64,000 nt of DNA from Ilyonectria destructans (Eukaryota; Ascomycota; Sordariomycetes; Hypocreales; Nectriaceae), in the NCBI GenBank assembly GCA_020740775.1, contig JAHEWK010000021.1:186001-250000 (forward strand). The letters run 5' to 3'. Below the pieces are notes generated by a model, which did not search any database, was not told the origin of the DNA, and was given only the letters and a program-made list of their open reading frames with translations. Below are positions 11,901 through 24,534 of the stretch, in pieces. How positions within the stretch are numbered: the stretch's first letter is position 1; each line of letters begins with the position of its first letter. The position numbers and the translations under genes are program-made.

Positions 11901-14900
11901 CTCGAAGGGAACTTGGAGCTCGGGGAGTTCATCGGTGCTCATGGAAACGGGGAGGATGATGAGGGTGCGGCAATGGAACGGGAAGGAATCCTGAAATATG
12001 TCGATTCTGTCTTTACCGAGGTATGTGCATCCATATATCCACGTAACCAAAAGCCAACGTAGGTCGGAAGCTAAACTATCATTTAGGATCTGGACGAATC
12101 CGCTGCCTTTAGCGAGGAGAGCGAGACTAGGGTGGTTTACGACAACATATCCTACCTGATGACCGATGCAGCGCGCTTCTCTGAACAGTTTGACGATGAA
12201 GCCCACTTTTGCGCGGGCAGGGTCCAGATGCACGTCCATACCGCAACTTGCGTCAAATACTCTCATAACAAGGAGGGGGACAAAAAGCCCACATGTCGAT
12301 TCCATGCGCCTTGGAAGCTCTTTACAAAAAGCGAATTCGGCGCGGATGGCATACTTCGGCTCCAACGCTCACATCCCATGATCAACCGATGGAACAAGTC
12401 AATGGCGGTTGGGCTGCGGCACAATCACGACATCTCCTTCATCGGAACCCAAAGCAAGACAATGGCGCTGATATACTACTTGACAAACTACGCCACAAAA
12501 ATTGAAGATCCGATGTGGAAGAGAGTGGCCATAGCAGCAGAGCTCTTTCCGAGTATCAGCACAACCAGCGCCGTCGGGCTAGGTGCAACAACCGCAAACT
12601 ATGAAGCCAAGGCAAATATAAACCGCCAGTACCTGATGAGAATCGCCAACAGAATATTCACCGAGCGGCCGTTATCGCAGGTGGAGGTGATTGCGCACTT
12701 CCTAGATTACCCAAGTGAGTTCTCGAGTACTAAACAATGGTCATATGTGAATATGACAACGATATACTGGGCAATACTCCGACGCTGGCCGCATCTCCAG
12801 CAATGCAGTAGCACTTTAGGCGACGACGATGATCGACCTATCGAGAACATAGGTGACAATGGCAACGGCAACGACGCGGAAGCCAGCGCGGAGAGGGTCT
12901 TGGTGGGAAACGATGGCAAGAAACTACCCTACATTGAAGCCTACCACCACCGTGGAGAGGTGCTGCAGACATTATGCTTCTATGACTACGTGTCGCTTGT
13001 TACATTACAAAAGAGGATAGATTCATCTTCCAAGGAGTTGGTGAAGATAGAATTTGAAAGGAAGTGGAAGCCGGGAAGGGACTGGGTGCAGGTTCTAAGA
13101 CCCCCGGGGAAGTATGCAGTGCCGTGCATTAACGGCTTTCTCGATATGGACTTTGATATTGACACAAACGCAGACAGATACCGCAGGTAAGCACAAGCCA
13201 CGTAACAGTACAGATAAACAAAGAGCATGTACTGATATTAGTACTAGAGCTGCAGTACAGCACCTTGCACTCTTCGTACCATGGGAGAAGTTCACTACGG
13301 CAGCGTCTGGTGACATCAACGAAATCTGGGAGCACTGGAGACGGCGACTGCCCAAAAGACTCCGGACTATCGCAGGCAACATCCAGCTCTTGAAGCGATC
13401 AGCGGAAGATGCGCGGCGAGATGCAAAGCAGTGGGCGGCTGCGGGGGACGACGCCGTTTTGGATGATATCGACGCTATGGGGTATGATCTCCAAGATCCT
13501 ACAGGCCCAGTAAAAGCATATCGCCCCGACCAGGTCGGCCAGCTTGGCCGATTGATTGAGACAGTACGAGGTGCTACAGCCCCCAACCAGGTGACCGCTG
13601 GTTCGGAGCATCTTTTGCAGATGCTAGATCAGCTCCGCGAAGCCCAAGCAGATATCACCGACTTTGCGGATGATGTCGAGACTGTCGCTTCCGCAGAGAA
13701 CCCAGAGCAGTGCCAGCCAAGCATGGTAGCCAGGAGCGAGCTCCCAACGCAACGTCAGCTTAGAGGGATCAAGAGCAAGCAGGATCAAGCTGACAAGGAA
13801 ATTGTGAAAAGAATCCAAGGCACTGATAGAGCTCAGATTACGCAAATCACAGCTGCCGGCGCAGAAGCATTACTGAACCATACCTTCGCGGGCGCGGGAG
13901 AAGATATCATAGAAATGCCAGAAATAGACACCCGGAACACCCAAAGACCCAGTGCCAGGGTCGCCTTTGGACCGTCGACAACATTCCTCCATGCCGGTCG
14001 GGAGATTGCAAGGAGGTTCACCTTGAACGAGCGGCAGGAAATCGCCTTCCTTTTAGTATGTCGCCATCTCGATACCATCCGGGACGAAGATAACAACGAT
14101 GATTTCGATAGCAGTAATGTCGAGAACAATGATAACGCACAACTATGCGAGTTCCTGGGTGGGGAGGGCGGCACTGGGAAGTCCAGAGTCATCGAGGCGT
14201 TGGCGGAATTGTTCGCTAGCAAAGACGTATCGCACAGGCTGCTTATGACGGCAACATCGGGGGCCGCAGCAGCGCGGATCAACGGCGTGACTATTCACTC
14301 CGCCTGTGGGATGCAACCCAACGCATCCAGCGGCAATGCCGACGATGGCACCACGGTAACCTACGTGGACGGTGATGCTCGAAAAAGATGGAGAGAAAAG
14401 TGGCTGCTTATCATTGATGAGGTGAGCATGCTGGGCCTCCAGACCCTTTCCGATATCAACAAGCGACTTTGCGCCGCCCGGGGATCGAATCAAGATTTTG
14501 GCGGCATCCCAGTGGTACTACTCTCAGGAGATTTTCACCAGTTCCGCCCGGTGCAAAACAAGTCGCTATTGACGCCATGGTCCGCCCTCAGGATTGCGGA
14601 TGAAATGAGGGCGCACGCACTCTGGGCTCGATTTACCACCGTCGTTATGCTCACCGAACAGGTGCGCGCAGCGGGGGACCCGGAGCTGCAGCGGCTGCTG
14701 ACTCGGATCCGGCAGGGGCAGCAAGACGAGTCCGACATGGAGCTTCTTAATAGCCGGTGCTTTCAGGAAGGCCGAGCCATACCATGGGGCAAGGGCATCA
14801 CAGTAGTTACACCCCTTAACAGCAATAGATGGAGCTTGAACATGGATGCGGTCTTGGCCTTCCAGAGGCACCACCAGAAGCCAGTCCGGATATTTCTACC

Positions 14901-15675
14901 CCAGCACCGTTGGGGTAAACCCAATACATTGCAGGTAACGGAGGAAGAAGCTACGCTCATGGCCAGCGTCGGAGATGACAGCAAGATCTGTGTGCCGGCC
15001 ACGTTCATGTTCGTACCTGGCATGCCGGTGGTAGTGACGAAGAATATAAACCCAGGCCTCAAGCTCGTGAACGGGGCCAAGTACAAAGCACTGGAAGTTA
15101 TACCAGACGCCAAGAGATTCCCAGGGTATCAACTCGCCCCGAACATTATCCTCCACTTTGGACCACCTGCCGGCATTATCCTGTTATCCGAGTCAACCAA
15201 GAAGTTCAGGTTTGATGACATGCCACCAGGCACGATCCTGCTTACTCCAACAAGTGCCCAAATACCCATTGAGAAGAAGAAGAGGGCCAAGAGGAGGCCT
15301 TGGCAGAGGCACGAAGTGAGCCGCCGAGGACTTCCCTGCACTGCAGCGTTCGCATGCACCGATTACAAAATCCAAGGCGAAACCGTCCTCGAGATTGCGC
15401 TGGAGCTGCGAGGAACCGGAACAAGGTTGAATACCACAACTGGACAACTCGAGCCAGGAAAGTGCGATCCGTACAGCCTGTATGTGCAGCTATCGCGGTG
15501 CACGTCGCTTGATGGTATTATGTTGCTGTCAAAGGCACGGGTGCAGGACATAGTCGGGAATAAAATACCACAGGAAATGTTTGATGGCGAGGCTAGGCTG
15601 GACCAGTTGTGCGAGCGGACAGTAAATGAGGCCCGATTATCATTGTTGTCACATAATCCTTCTGCACAATACTAG
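8904..15675 (+). CDS. Helitron Rep-helicase, copy 2 (intact, three exons, 2214 aa)
   Basis: A replication-initiator/PIF1-helicase fusion that nicks, unwinds and transfers a single strand during rolling-circle transposition. Exons are 8904-12020, 12087-13186 and 13248-15675. The introns are 12021-12086 (GTATGT...TTTAG, phase 0) and 13187-13247 (GTAAGC...CTAG); an acceptor at 13241 would also keep the frame. The spliced frame has no stop. In order it has AT-hook-like motifs (residues about 130-220), a Cys-rich segment (about 350-430), the Helitron-like N domain with HUH (LHVHG, about 992), paired tyrosines (YYLTNY, about 1168), Walker A GGEGGTGKS (about 1710), Walker B LLIIDEVSM, motif III GDFHQFRP, and motif VI VQLSRCTS. 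The start is the ATG opening MDSSFGSTLSS. This is the potentially autonomous copy and could mobilise copy 1. Confidence 0.88.
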
Positions 15676-16178
15676 CAGTAGCGTAATTTAGATATGCCTT
15701 TTATATAGAAGTAGAAAGAGAGAAAATAAATATATATAACTAATCAGATAACACATATCCAAGTTTCAAGCAGAAGAGAAAATGTCATAAAATATGAGAA
15801 CAAGAGCAAGAATGCTATCACAAACCGAGTTCCCACGTGCACCACGTGCATCATTTCACGTGCATTTCACGTGCATTTCACGTGTCTCCTAACAAGAAAC
15901 CCTCAAAAGAAGACTCCTTTGCACTTGATCTCAGAGAGCGAATGAGAGTTCACATGTGCGGATTGGCAAATGAGGAAGAGAAGATTGGCACCTCTGGGGG
16001 GGCATTCGGATGGGGTTAATCCGGACCAACAGGAGGTGCAGTTTGGCTTACTAATCGGGAAATAATTTGGCCGCCAACCGGAGGGGCGCCGGGGATGACT
16101 AATCGGGTAATTTGACAGGGGTATGTGTGCAGGGATGAGCGGTCGATTTTTGGGTAGAGAATCCCAGAGCTTAAAAGA
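15676..16178. other. 3' non-coding region of Helitron copy 2
   Basis: About 500 bases without a gene. It contains a cluster of CACGTG motifs (15836-15884, including three closely spaced CACGTGCATTT-type units). Short blocks are shared with the 3' region of copy 1 just before the hairpin. Confidence 0.5.
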
Positions 16179-16195
16179 CCTTTCGTACCGAAAGG
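16179..16195 (+). repeat. Helitron 3'-terminal hairpin, copy 2
   Basis: CCTTTCGTACCGAAAGG is identical to 7251-7267. After CA (16196-16197) the two copies diverge completely. The next Helitron gene starts only 37 bases further on. Confidence 0.75.
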
Positions 16196-16233
16196 CATTC
16201 GACAGGTCTCGATATGGCCTCGTTGATTGAGTA

Positions 16234-19200
16234 ATGGATTTCGGTCTCAACCCCGAAGAGCTCTCTACTGATTTACTCTTCGTTGTTTGTGCTCGTTGTG
16301 GGGAGGAGAGACCGGAGAGTGCCTTCACAGCAAAGAGGCAGTCTGCTGGGCAAACTAAGCAATGCATAGACTGCCGTAACCAGCGCGTTTCTCATGTAAG
16401 TTCTGCCTTCCTCGTCTATACGTCTCTTAACCCTCATCAAATGAAGCATTCTAGATCCAAAGTCGTGCTCCAGACGCTGCGGAACATTGCACTTCGTCCA
16501 TCCTCACCTGGCAGACCTGCCACGAAGAGAACCGAAGGAGATGCTGGCCTATCGCCTCCCAACGAGAGATCCGGGACCCAGCCTACATCGCCAGAGAAGC
16601 TACGGCAACTTCATACAGCTAGGAGTTTATTCGGAGAGTCAATTAGCCAGCCGCACGTAGTGCTAGGGACGCCAATTCCACCAACCCAACAAAGCTCGCG
16701 GCTCTTCCGGGCTCTAGCTCCGTCACCGCCTGTGCAGCCAACGACCCATCCACTCGTCTCACATTCTGATCCATCTACTCTTCGAAGCAGCACACCTGGT
16801 GTGGATTACTCTTACTTGGCCACCAGGTTCCACAAGGGGGGGAAGGACTCGCAAGATGATTCCTCAAAGGCTGGGGCGAGGGCCAAGCTGGCTGTTATCC
16901 AGCGCGACCATCGTTCACGACGCCGTGCAGGGGAGACTGTGTCACTGACTCCCACAATATCTCAACTTGGCGTCTTGGAAGATTTTGAGTGTCCTGGAGA
17001 AGGTATCCTTGTTCTGTGGCCCCAGTAGTTTGTTCAGGCTAACCACGGAACGTAGATGGGAGTCAAGATCAACTACGACCGAGTGGGTTTCTAGATGGGG
17101 ATGGGGTAATCAAGGAAGGGGATGACAGGGGACAGTTCTCTGAATCTGATATTGACGCCGATGACTATTTCAACTTGCTGCTTTCACCTGCTCGACCACG
17201 GAGGTACCTCAAACAATTAGGGGTAGAGTCTGATTCCGATCTAGGGGACGAAGACGAGAACGACGATAATGATTGCGTGGATGGAAGCCCTCTTCGCCAT
17301 CGCTTGCGGCAGCCTTCCGCACAGCTAAGGCGTGGTCGCCGTGGTCCTGCCCCTGGTACAGGAGGGCGGCCAAGAAAATCTCGAAGGCAAACTCGATCGT
17401 CGATGCCGCCACGGCGTATTCGGAGTCCAGTGATAATTCCACCTGAAGAATCGGCGGTCTTTCATGCGCAAGATCCGGTGTGGAATGGCGACCTTGATGC
17501 TTGCGCCTTGACTGGTCGCGACAAGGCAATCCTCCGCGAGTTCTGGACAAAGCTGGACAATGACCAAATGCAGTTTTGCGGTCGATGCCAGGAGTGTTGG
17601 TTCCAGATGAAGATCGATTGCGATGGCATTTGTGCGCGTTGTTATCGAAAAGATGAGAAACGCCGCGCCGACGAGCCGTATTTCTTCTCTGCGGATAATC
17701 AGCTCGACTTTGGCCCTGTACCGGCCCGGTTGCCCCAGCTTACGCCTACCGAAGAGTCTTTGATTGCTCGTGTTCACGTCCACGTGAACATTATGCTTGT
17801 GCGAGGGCAGCAGTACAAGTATCGGGGGCACGTAGTTCACTTTCTCCGTGAGGTTGGCTTAGTGTACAACCAGCTCCCGCTTCTGCCGCAGGAGTTGAAC
17901 ATTGTATTACTACGTCCTGCCAATACGTCGTCCCACGCAATTCTTAGCCGCCAATTCACCCGCCAGTTCCGTGTCCGCCGCCAGCCGGTTGTCATATGGC
18001 TAGACTACCTCCGCCGCCATCATCCTGGCTATCGATGCATCGTCATCGACGAAGAGAGGCTGAATCAATTGCCCCAAGATGGCAATGTCCTGGATGCCAT
18101 CCCCCAGAGTCAGGTGGAGGCTGCGGATGTTGGACCCGAGGAAGATCAGGAGGCAGAGCCTGACCTGGAGGACGAGGCTGCAGTGCCAGACCTGTTGGCC
18201 AAGGACACGGAACTCGATGCTCTGCGGTCTATTCTCGCCGGAGAATCAGAAGTTGATTCAGGGCTTTCCACAAGCTTCCAGGTGCAGGCGCAACACGAGC
18301 TGCGGCTCCCGAATATACGACACACACCCATTAATGAGTTCAATCGCTCTCATGCCCTGCTCTCCTTAGCGTTTCCCTGCCTCTTTCCTGACGGTAGAGC
18401 CGACTTTGTTGAACCTCGATTACGCTCCATTGATTACAAGGATTACGTCGAGCACGCGATGCGCTGGCACGACGGGCGTTTTGCACGCCACCCGACCTTC
18501 CGCTTCGTCGCCTTCAACACACTAATGCGGTCACAGGCACGTTCACGGTCCAGATTCTTCGTGAAGCAACATGATGGGAGGCACCAGCCGCTCACGCGAG
18601 AGCAACTCATTCAGGCGCTCGAACACAGCGAGGACCCCGAGGCGCAGGCGCTGATCAACTCGATCACAAGGCATGCGGTTTCTATTCGCGGTACGCGTCC
18701 ATTCTGGAACAAAAAGAGGCAGGACCTCGAGGCCTATGCCTATAACCTTGGTTGTCCCGGTGCATTCATCACGTTTAGCCCGGCAGATTTACACTGGCGG
18801 AGTCTCTACCAGCATATGCCCCAGTATGACGACTGGCTAGCCGCCACCGAGCCGGAGAGGATGGCTCTATCGCGCCGCCTATTGCGGCAGAACCCTCACA
18901 TTGCTGCTTTCCACTTCTACCGCCGATACACCCTCTTTCGGGATATCGTGCTAAGTAAGAAGTTCAGCATCACAGATTACTGGGATCGGTACGAATGGCA
19001 AGGCCGTGGTAGCCCACACAACCACGGCCTGTACTGGATGGATAATTGTCCAGGAGCCGACATGGAGGACGAAGCGGCTCGTGATGTATTTGCACGCACA
19101 TGGGGATTCCACGTCACTGCCATTAACCCTGAGCCGAGTAGGACTATGCCTCAGGGTGAGGGTAATCCCCTGAGCGTGGATCCCCTGAGCATAGAGATGA

Positions 19201-21929
19201 CATTCCTGCGGCTCTCACAAATCGTCAACCGTTGCCAGCGCCACAAGTGCAATACCACGTACTGCTTGCGCGTGAGGAAGAGAACCGGTGATCTGGCGAG
19301 GGACATGGAAGGTGCCGCTGCGGATATCGAGGCGGCCAACGTTGCCAATCCAGAGAGGGAGTGTCGTTTTGACTTCCCTCGTGCCTTGCGGGAGCTGGCC
19401 GCAGTGATCAGGAAGGAAGGCAGGTCGTACTACGTCTTTGAGGCGGCCCGGAATGACAGCCTCATGAATAACTTCAATCCTGCGATTATCCTAGGCTGGC
19501 TAGCCAATATCGACATATCTCCTTGCACCAGCTTACAGGCGGTTATTACGTACGCTGCGAAGTATTGCAGTAAATCTGAGAAGAAGACCGAGTCTTTCGC
19601 CAGGCTTGCAGACCAGGTCTTGCCTCACACATCGCACATTCAGCCCCTGTTGTCCTTCTCCTCTCGCCTGATGAACAAGCTGATTGCCGAGAGAGATTAC
19701 TCGGCGCAGGAGATTTCCCATCTGCTGCTTAACATTCCGCTGCAAGAAGGCACCCGTATGGTTGTCACCGTGGACTGCCGTCCGTTAGAGCGACAGGCAC
19801 GTTCGTATCGTGTGGACGGAGATGTCAACGAGGCCATAGGCAGCTACAGGAAATATCTAGAGAGAAAGGACCAGCATGAGGATATAACCTATCTCGAATA
19901 CCTGCAATCGTACAATCTCAACACGTGGAGGAGACTCGCTGCTCAAGCGAAGAAGAGAGTCCTGTCTTACTTCCCTCGATACAAATCTATGGAGGCCTCT
20001 TCCCAGTTTAACGACTTCTGCCGTGTTAAATTGATGATGGTTCATCCACATCGCTCTCCACAAGAGTTGCTCGTTGTGGGCAGGCAGCGGTTCGATTCCT
20101 TCACGGCTGCGTACATGCACTGCAGACAGCACCACGATACCCATGCGGACGATCATTATGGGGAGCCAGATATAGATGAATTGACGGCAGAGGAGGATGA
20201 ATTTGAGCTTGAGGTCCATGAGGAGCCCATCGCGGAGGAGGACTGGCATGAACTCGCCCGCATGCTACCTGACCGCCCACTGGAGGAAGAGGACATCGAC
20301 ATCCTCGGCCGCCGAGACATTGACATCAATTACGATTGGACCCCTCATGTTGGGCGGTATGCCGATGATGGCATTCTCAACAGCGACTACTGGAAGCAAC
20401 GCAAAGCGGAAAACACCCTTGACCTTGATGTGGATGATCAGCCCTTGGAGGCTCGCGATTCCCTAAATCCAGAGCAGCGCATAGTATACGATGCGGTGAT
20501 GGGCCACTTCCTGACCCAGGATCCCTCTCCGTTGCTACTCCACGTGGATGGCGGAGGCGGTACTGGCAAGTCATACCTCATCAACCTGCTCTCCGCGCAC
20601 CTCCAATCCGCGACAGGGGGGAGGGGGACACCTGTTTGGCGTGCTGCGCCAACGGGCGTCGCGGGAAACCAGATATCGGGCACTACCTTGCACTCCCTGT
20701 TACACCTCCCAATCAATAAGGACTTCAAGCCCCTATCTCCCGTTGATAAGACCCAGCTCCAGAAGAAGCTGAAGGATATCAAGTACCTAATCATCGATGA
20801 GAAGAGCATGCTAGGGCTGCGTCAGCTATCGTGGATCGATGACCGTCTCCGCGAGGCGTTCCCGAACAGGAATGAGGAGTTCTTTGGCGGCCTGAACATC
20901 CTCTTGGTTGGTGACTTCTTCCAGCTTCCCCCTGTGCTACAGAAGCCACTTTATTACGACAAAGAGGTGCAGGGAGTAGAGATCAAGGGCAGGAACGCGT
21001 ATAGGCGCTTCGATAAATCAGTATTCTTGAAGGTTGTTCAGAGGCAGCGCGGCGACGACCAGGAGGCGTTTCGCACAGCTCTCGGGGAACTGCGGCTGCT
21101 CCAACTATCTATGGAGTCCTGGAAGCTCCTGTCTACCCGCGTGCAGGCAAAGCTAGACGATCGAGAGGTCGCGAGGTTTTCCAGCGCCTTGCGAGTATAC
21201 TCTACCAAAGATAGGGTGAACGAGTATAATCACTATCACCTCGACCGCCTCGGCCGGCCAGTCGTCCAGGTCAAAGCTAAGAACGTCGGCCCTGGTGCGG
21301 CTGCTGCCCCCGATGACAAGGCGGGCAATCTTGCAAAGCAGATTCCCATATGCATTGGCGCCCGTCTAATGCTGACGTCCAACCTTTGGCAGCCAGTTGG
21401 CCTCTGCAACGGCGCTCGCGGTACGGTTTACGACATCGGCTGGGCACCCGGGGCTGACCCCATCCAAGATCCTCCTTGTGTTATCATGATGGAGTTTGAC
21501 AAGTACAACGGACCGGTGTTCCTGACCACCCCCGATGGCAAAAAGATTGTCCCGATTCTCCCAGTTGAGAGGGACTTTCTCATCGGAGCCACTCTCTGCG
21601 CTCGCACGCAGTTTCCCCTGATCGTATGCTACGCTATTACCGTGCACAAGTCACAAAGCATCACAGAAGATATGATCGTTACGGATCTCTCCTGCCGGGA
21701 CTTTCAGACCGGTTTAAGCTACGTGGCTGTCTCTCGTGTGAAAACGCTCGAGGGTCTGATGTTGGATGCTCCATTTGATCGTAATCACCTGGTCTACGGG
21801 TCTCCCCCGGATGGCATGAAGATGAAGATGAGGGATCAGGAGCTTAGGAAACGACAGGAGCTCACGCGGAATCCGTACATGTCACATAATACCAAGAATG
21901 GCCATGGCAATAGATCAGTACGTAGATAA
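16234..21929 (+). CDS. Helitron Rep-helicase, family 2 (three exons, 1854 aa)
   Basis: Rolling-circle Rep fused to a PIF1-like helicase. Exons are 16234-16395, 16474-17002 and 17056-21929. The introns are 16396-16473 (GTAAGT...CCAG; a nearer CTAG acceptor at 16454 would break the frame) and 17003-17055 (GTATCC...GTAG). The joined frame is open throughout. The N terminus has a four-Cys finger (CARCGE ... CIDCRNQ, residues about 19-50). A second Cys cluster (CGRCQECW ... CARCYRK) lies near residue 405-430. The HUH motif is SPHNHGLYW (about 883) and the tyrosine pair is TYAAKYCSK (about 1062). Walker A is GGGGTGKS (about 1394), Walker B LIIDEKSMLG, motif III GDFFQLPPV, and motif VI YVAVSRVKT. 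The start codon begins MDFGLNPEE. Confidence 0.87.
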
Positions 21930-21960
21930 TGCAGTAAGTAGCAATAGCTTCCCGGCCCGC

Positions 21961-22023
21961 GGACACACAGCCTTCGGCTGAGGCTACCCCATGCGCCCCA
22001 TCGCCGCTCCAATGTGCATGGGG
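21961..22023 (+). repeat. Two hairpins at the Helitron family 2 / MULE junction
   Basis: CAGCCTTCGGCTG (about 21969-21981) is a perfect 5-bp stem with a TTC loop. Directly after it, CCCCATGC and GCATGGGG are 8-bp inverted arms around a loop of about 21 nt (about 21986-22023). Either could be the 3' hairpin of the preceding Helitron. MULE transposase codons become recognisable about 10-20 bases later. Confidence 0.45.
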
Positions 22024-23362
22024 TGACGTAGTATTTTACATCAAGAAGACCTGGCTTGAGCCATACAAAGAAAAGCTCGTCAGGGCCTGGGTAGATCAGT
22101 ATGTGCATTTCGGTAATACGGCGACTTCGCGTGTTGAAGGCATTCATGCGCTATTGAAGTCATATCTGAAGACGAGCAAGTTTGATCTCTTTGATGTCTG
22201 GAGAACTATCAAGCACGCAGTTGAGAACCAATTATCAGAACTGCAGTCAACACAAGCCAGACAGCATACCCGAAAGCCGACGGAGCACTTAGACAGTGCC
22301 CTGTTCAGTGCTTTGCACGGCTGGATTTCCCATGAAGCAATGAAGAAGGTTGAAGAACAACGGAGGCTATTGGAGAAGACCGATCCGCCTGTTTCCTCAG
22401 TCTGTACAGGGACCTTCACCCGGTCATATGGTCTGCCTTGTGTTCACAAGGTTAAGTCATTGCAAGACCAACATCAAGGCCTTCAGATAGATGACTTCCA
22501 CCAACAGTGGCATCTCATCCGCAACGGAGCACAACCGCGACCAATTCTTGAGCCAAGTAGAGTTGAGTCAGGCATTCAGAACAGACCAACAATTGCGCAG
22601 TCGAACACCCAGCGGGAGCCAAGTGCATTTGAACGATTTGAACCCAGGGCACCGAAATGCTCGAGGTGTCATGCGGTTGGTCATTCAAGGAGATCGAAGG
22701 CATGTCCTCTTTGGCAGCAAGAGGCACCCCTGGAATCTTCTAAGCCACATCTGGCTGGGCCGTCGCCCATACCTCTGGCACTGGCCGGTTGGTCTCAAGA
22801 AGCCGAAGATGCCTTGTTCAATCAAAGACAAGAAGGCTTGGTCGACGAGTCATTAGAGCCTTTGGGCGGCCAGGCCAGTGAGATTTTGGTCGGTCAGACT
22901 CAAGATACTATAGTGGTGCAAAGTCTACCAGAGCCCCCTACGCCATCACCGGAGCTACCAGCACAAGACTTACCCTATTATGCCCCTGAGTTAATATATC
23001 AACGATATGTCATAGCAAGGAATGCTTGGTACGAAAAGCAGCCCATTGGGAGCATCAAGACAAACCAGCTATATCGAAAGGCGATGGGACTACCACAACG
23101 ATATGACAGAAAGCTATATACTTGGTGCCTAGACTACAAGCAGATGGGCCAGCATTGTCAGTCATCCAGACCTATTAGAGACTGGACTAAGGAAGAGATG
23201 ATGGCATATATCGACTGGGACTTTGCAGAGACTAAACGCATCAACGCTCAGGTGGAAAGTCGGGTGAAAGACAATCCCAAGGAAGCCACCAGGCGTGGTG
23301 TAATGGAGATTTGGCAGGAAGCTGAAGAGGATACACGAGCTCAAGCAAGGCAATATGTATGA
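22022..23362 (+). pseudogene. MULE transposase, C-terminal fragment
   Basis: An open frame of about 440 codons matching only the C-terminal part of a Mutator-like transposase. It begins with the conserved stretch KTWLEPYKEKLVRAW, then HFGNTATSRVEG with the acidic residue of the catalytic region. A SWIM-type zinc finger follows (CTGTFTRSYGLPCVHKV, near 22408-22458) and then a CCHC zinc knuckle (CSRCHAVGHSRRSKACP, near 22660-22710). The first two catalytic aspartates and the DNA-binding N terminus are missing because the Helitron family 2 end abuts it. There is no in-frame stop, so loss was by truncation and not point decay. It does not resemble MULE A/B (46.5 and 52-55 kb) closely. Confidence 0.75.
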
Positions 23363-23395
23363 TAGTCTTTTTAATTTGTAATGCTTTACTTCATA

Positions 23396-24534
23396 TTATG
23401 ACTTATATCTGTTGTTTGATCCTGATGCTGAACGCGTTGACAGCTCTGACCAATAGATGATGCCTTGACCCATAAAAACGCTATCGCAGCGCCCGGGCGC
23501 CGATTCTATTGCGGCGCCTGGGCGCCGTTCCAGTGGGAGCCGTCTTCGCTGCTTATCTGACATACTTGGGTAGACGGCGCGTAGGACGGAGTCAACGCAC
23601 ACATCGTTGGCCGATGCGTTGTCGGCTATGAAATAGCCAACCCGGTCCGTAATCTTGTAATCCTTAATGACCTATAGCAGGACATCGGCGATGTTTTCTC
23701 CAGAGTGTTCCCCTTCCACTTCGCGTAGCGCTAAGACAGCCGTTCGGCGCAGCCCTGATTTGTCTATGAAATGTGCTACTACCCCAAGCACTGCGAGGTA
23801 GTTTGGCGACGTCCACAGATCGAAAGACAGCGAAATGCAACTCCGACTGTCGAGCATATCCTGCCGCAATCTCTCCTTCTTCACTTCGAACGAATTCATC
23901 ACCCACTGGCGAATAGTTGACGCTGCCTTTGGAAGGAAGTCCGCTAAGGGTGGGAATAAGTAGAAGAGGAGGCGCGAAAGTAGTCATTCTCAACCTGGAA
24001 GAAGGCGATATGGCAACAGACCAGCCAGCGGACGAGGAGTTCCTTGAACCTCTCCAGGGGACGGGGGAAGATGATCGATTTCATGTCTTGATAGTCAGAT
24101 ATCGAGGGCTGGCTCGAGTCTACCGAGTCTCCTCGAAATCTCTTGCGCTCCCCTGTAGCCTTGTCGATATCATGTTTCAGGTGGAGATGGTCAAGTGCTG
24201 TAGAATTGCCAGTTGAGATAGCTGGAAGGTCTTGTTGACGACGCTGTTTCTCGCAGAGATAGCAGTACTAGGCACGTTTTTTATCTCTTTTTGACTGTAG
24301 ATCCTCACCGTATAACCAAATAACAGACGTACGCCTCTTTGTTAATTTAGGGCCTCTTGCCAGCACAGCACATCGAATATATTGCTCCCCCTGAAGATTA
24401 AACTCATCTGGCTGGATCACTGAGTCCGGGTCACGTCGACTGTGGATCGATTCCGGAGCGAGAACAACATTGTTTAACTCAGAAGGTTTATTAGAAGCGC
24501 GAGTGAAGAAGTGGGTGATTGTCGATGCAGCCAT
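23396..24534 (-). pseudogene. hAT transposase, N-terminal half, decayed
   Basis: Read on the minus strand from 24534 (MAASTITHFFTRASNK). A BED-type zinc finger with the pattern CYLCEK...HLHLKH is interrupted by a stop just before it (about 24268). After a second stop near 23948 comes a typical hAT catalytic core start, SLSFDLWTSPNYLAVLGVVA (about 23800). GYFIADNASANDVCVDSVLR follows (about 23590-23630). Similarity ends near 23545, in a GC-rich segment with GCGCCCGGGCGC palindromes. The C-terminal dimerisation domain is absent. At least two stops and a truncation make it non-functional. Confidence 0.7.

Larger units (their letters stand above)
7388..16197 (+). mobile_element. Helitron family 1, copy 2 (apparently complete)
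   Basis: About 8.8 kb if the left end is placed at the inverted copy of the terminal hairpin (CCTTTCGGTACGAAG, 7388-7402). The right end is hairpin 16179-16195 plus CA. An inverted relation between the 5' tip and the 3' hairpin is expected for Helitron2-type elements, which have asymmetric terminal inverted repeats. The left boundary is inferred from this motif alone because copy 1 has lost its left end to the window edge. A spacer of about 118 bp separates it from copy 1, so the two lie in direct tandem. Confidence 0.65.
16198..22030 (+). mobile_element. Helitron family 2 (boundaries approximate)
   Basis: A second Helitron, recognisable by its Rep-helicase gene (16234-21929), that differs clearly in sequence from family 1. 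Its 5' non-coding part is missing: copy 2 of family 1 ends 37 bases before the start codon, as if it inserted into or replaced the leader. The 3' limit lies between the stop (21929) and about 22030, where MULE transposase coding sequence begins. That gap holds two hairpins. No CTRR end could be fixed. Confidence 0.6.

Noticed and set aside
16396..16454. Shorter intron 1 in the Helitron family 2 gene ending at the first CTAG
   Set aside because: It breaks the reading frame. The acceptor at 16473 keeps a long open frame with protein-like composition.
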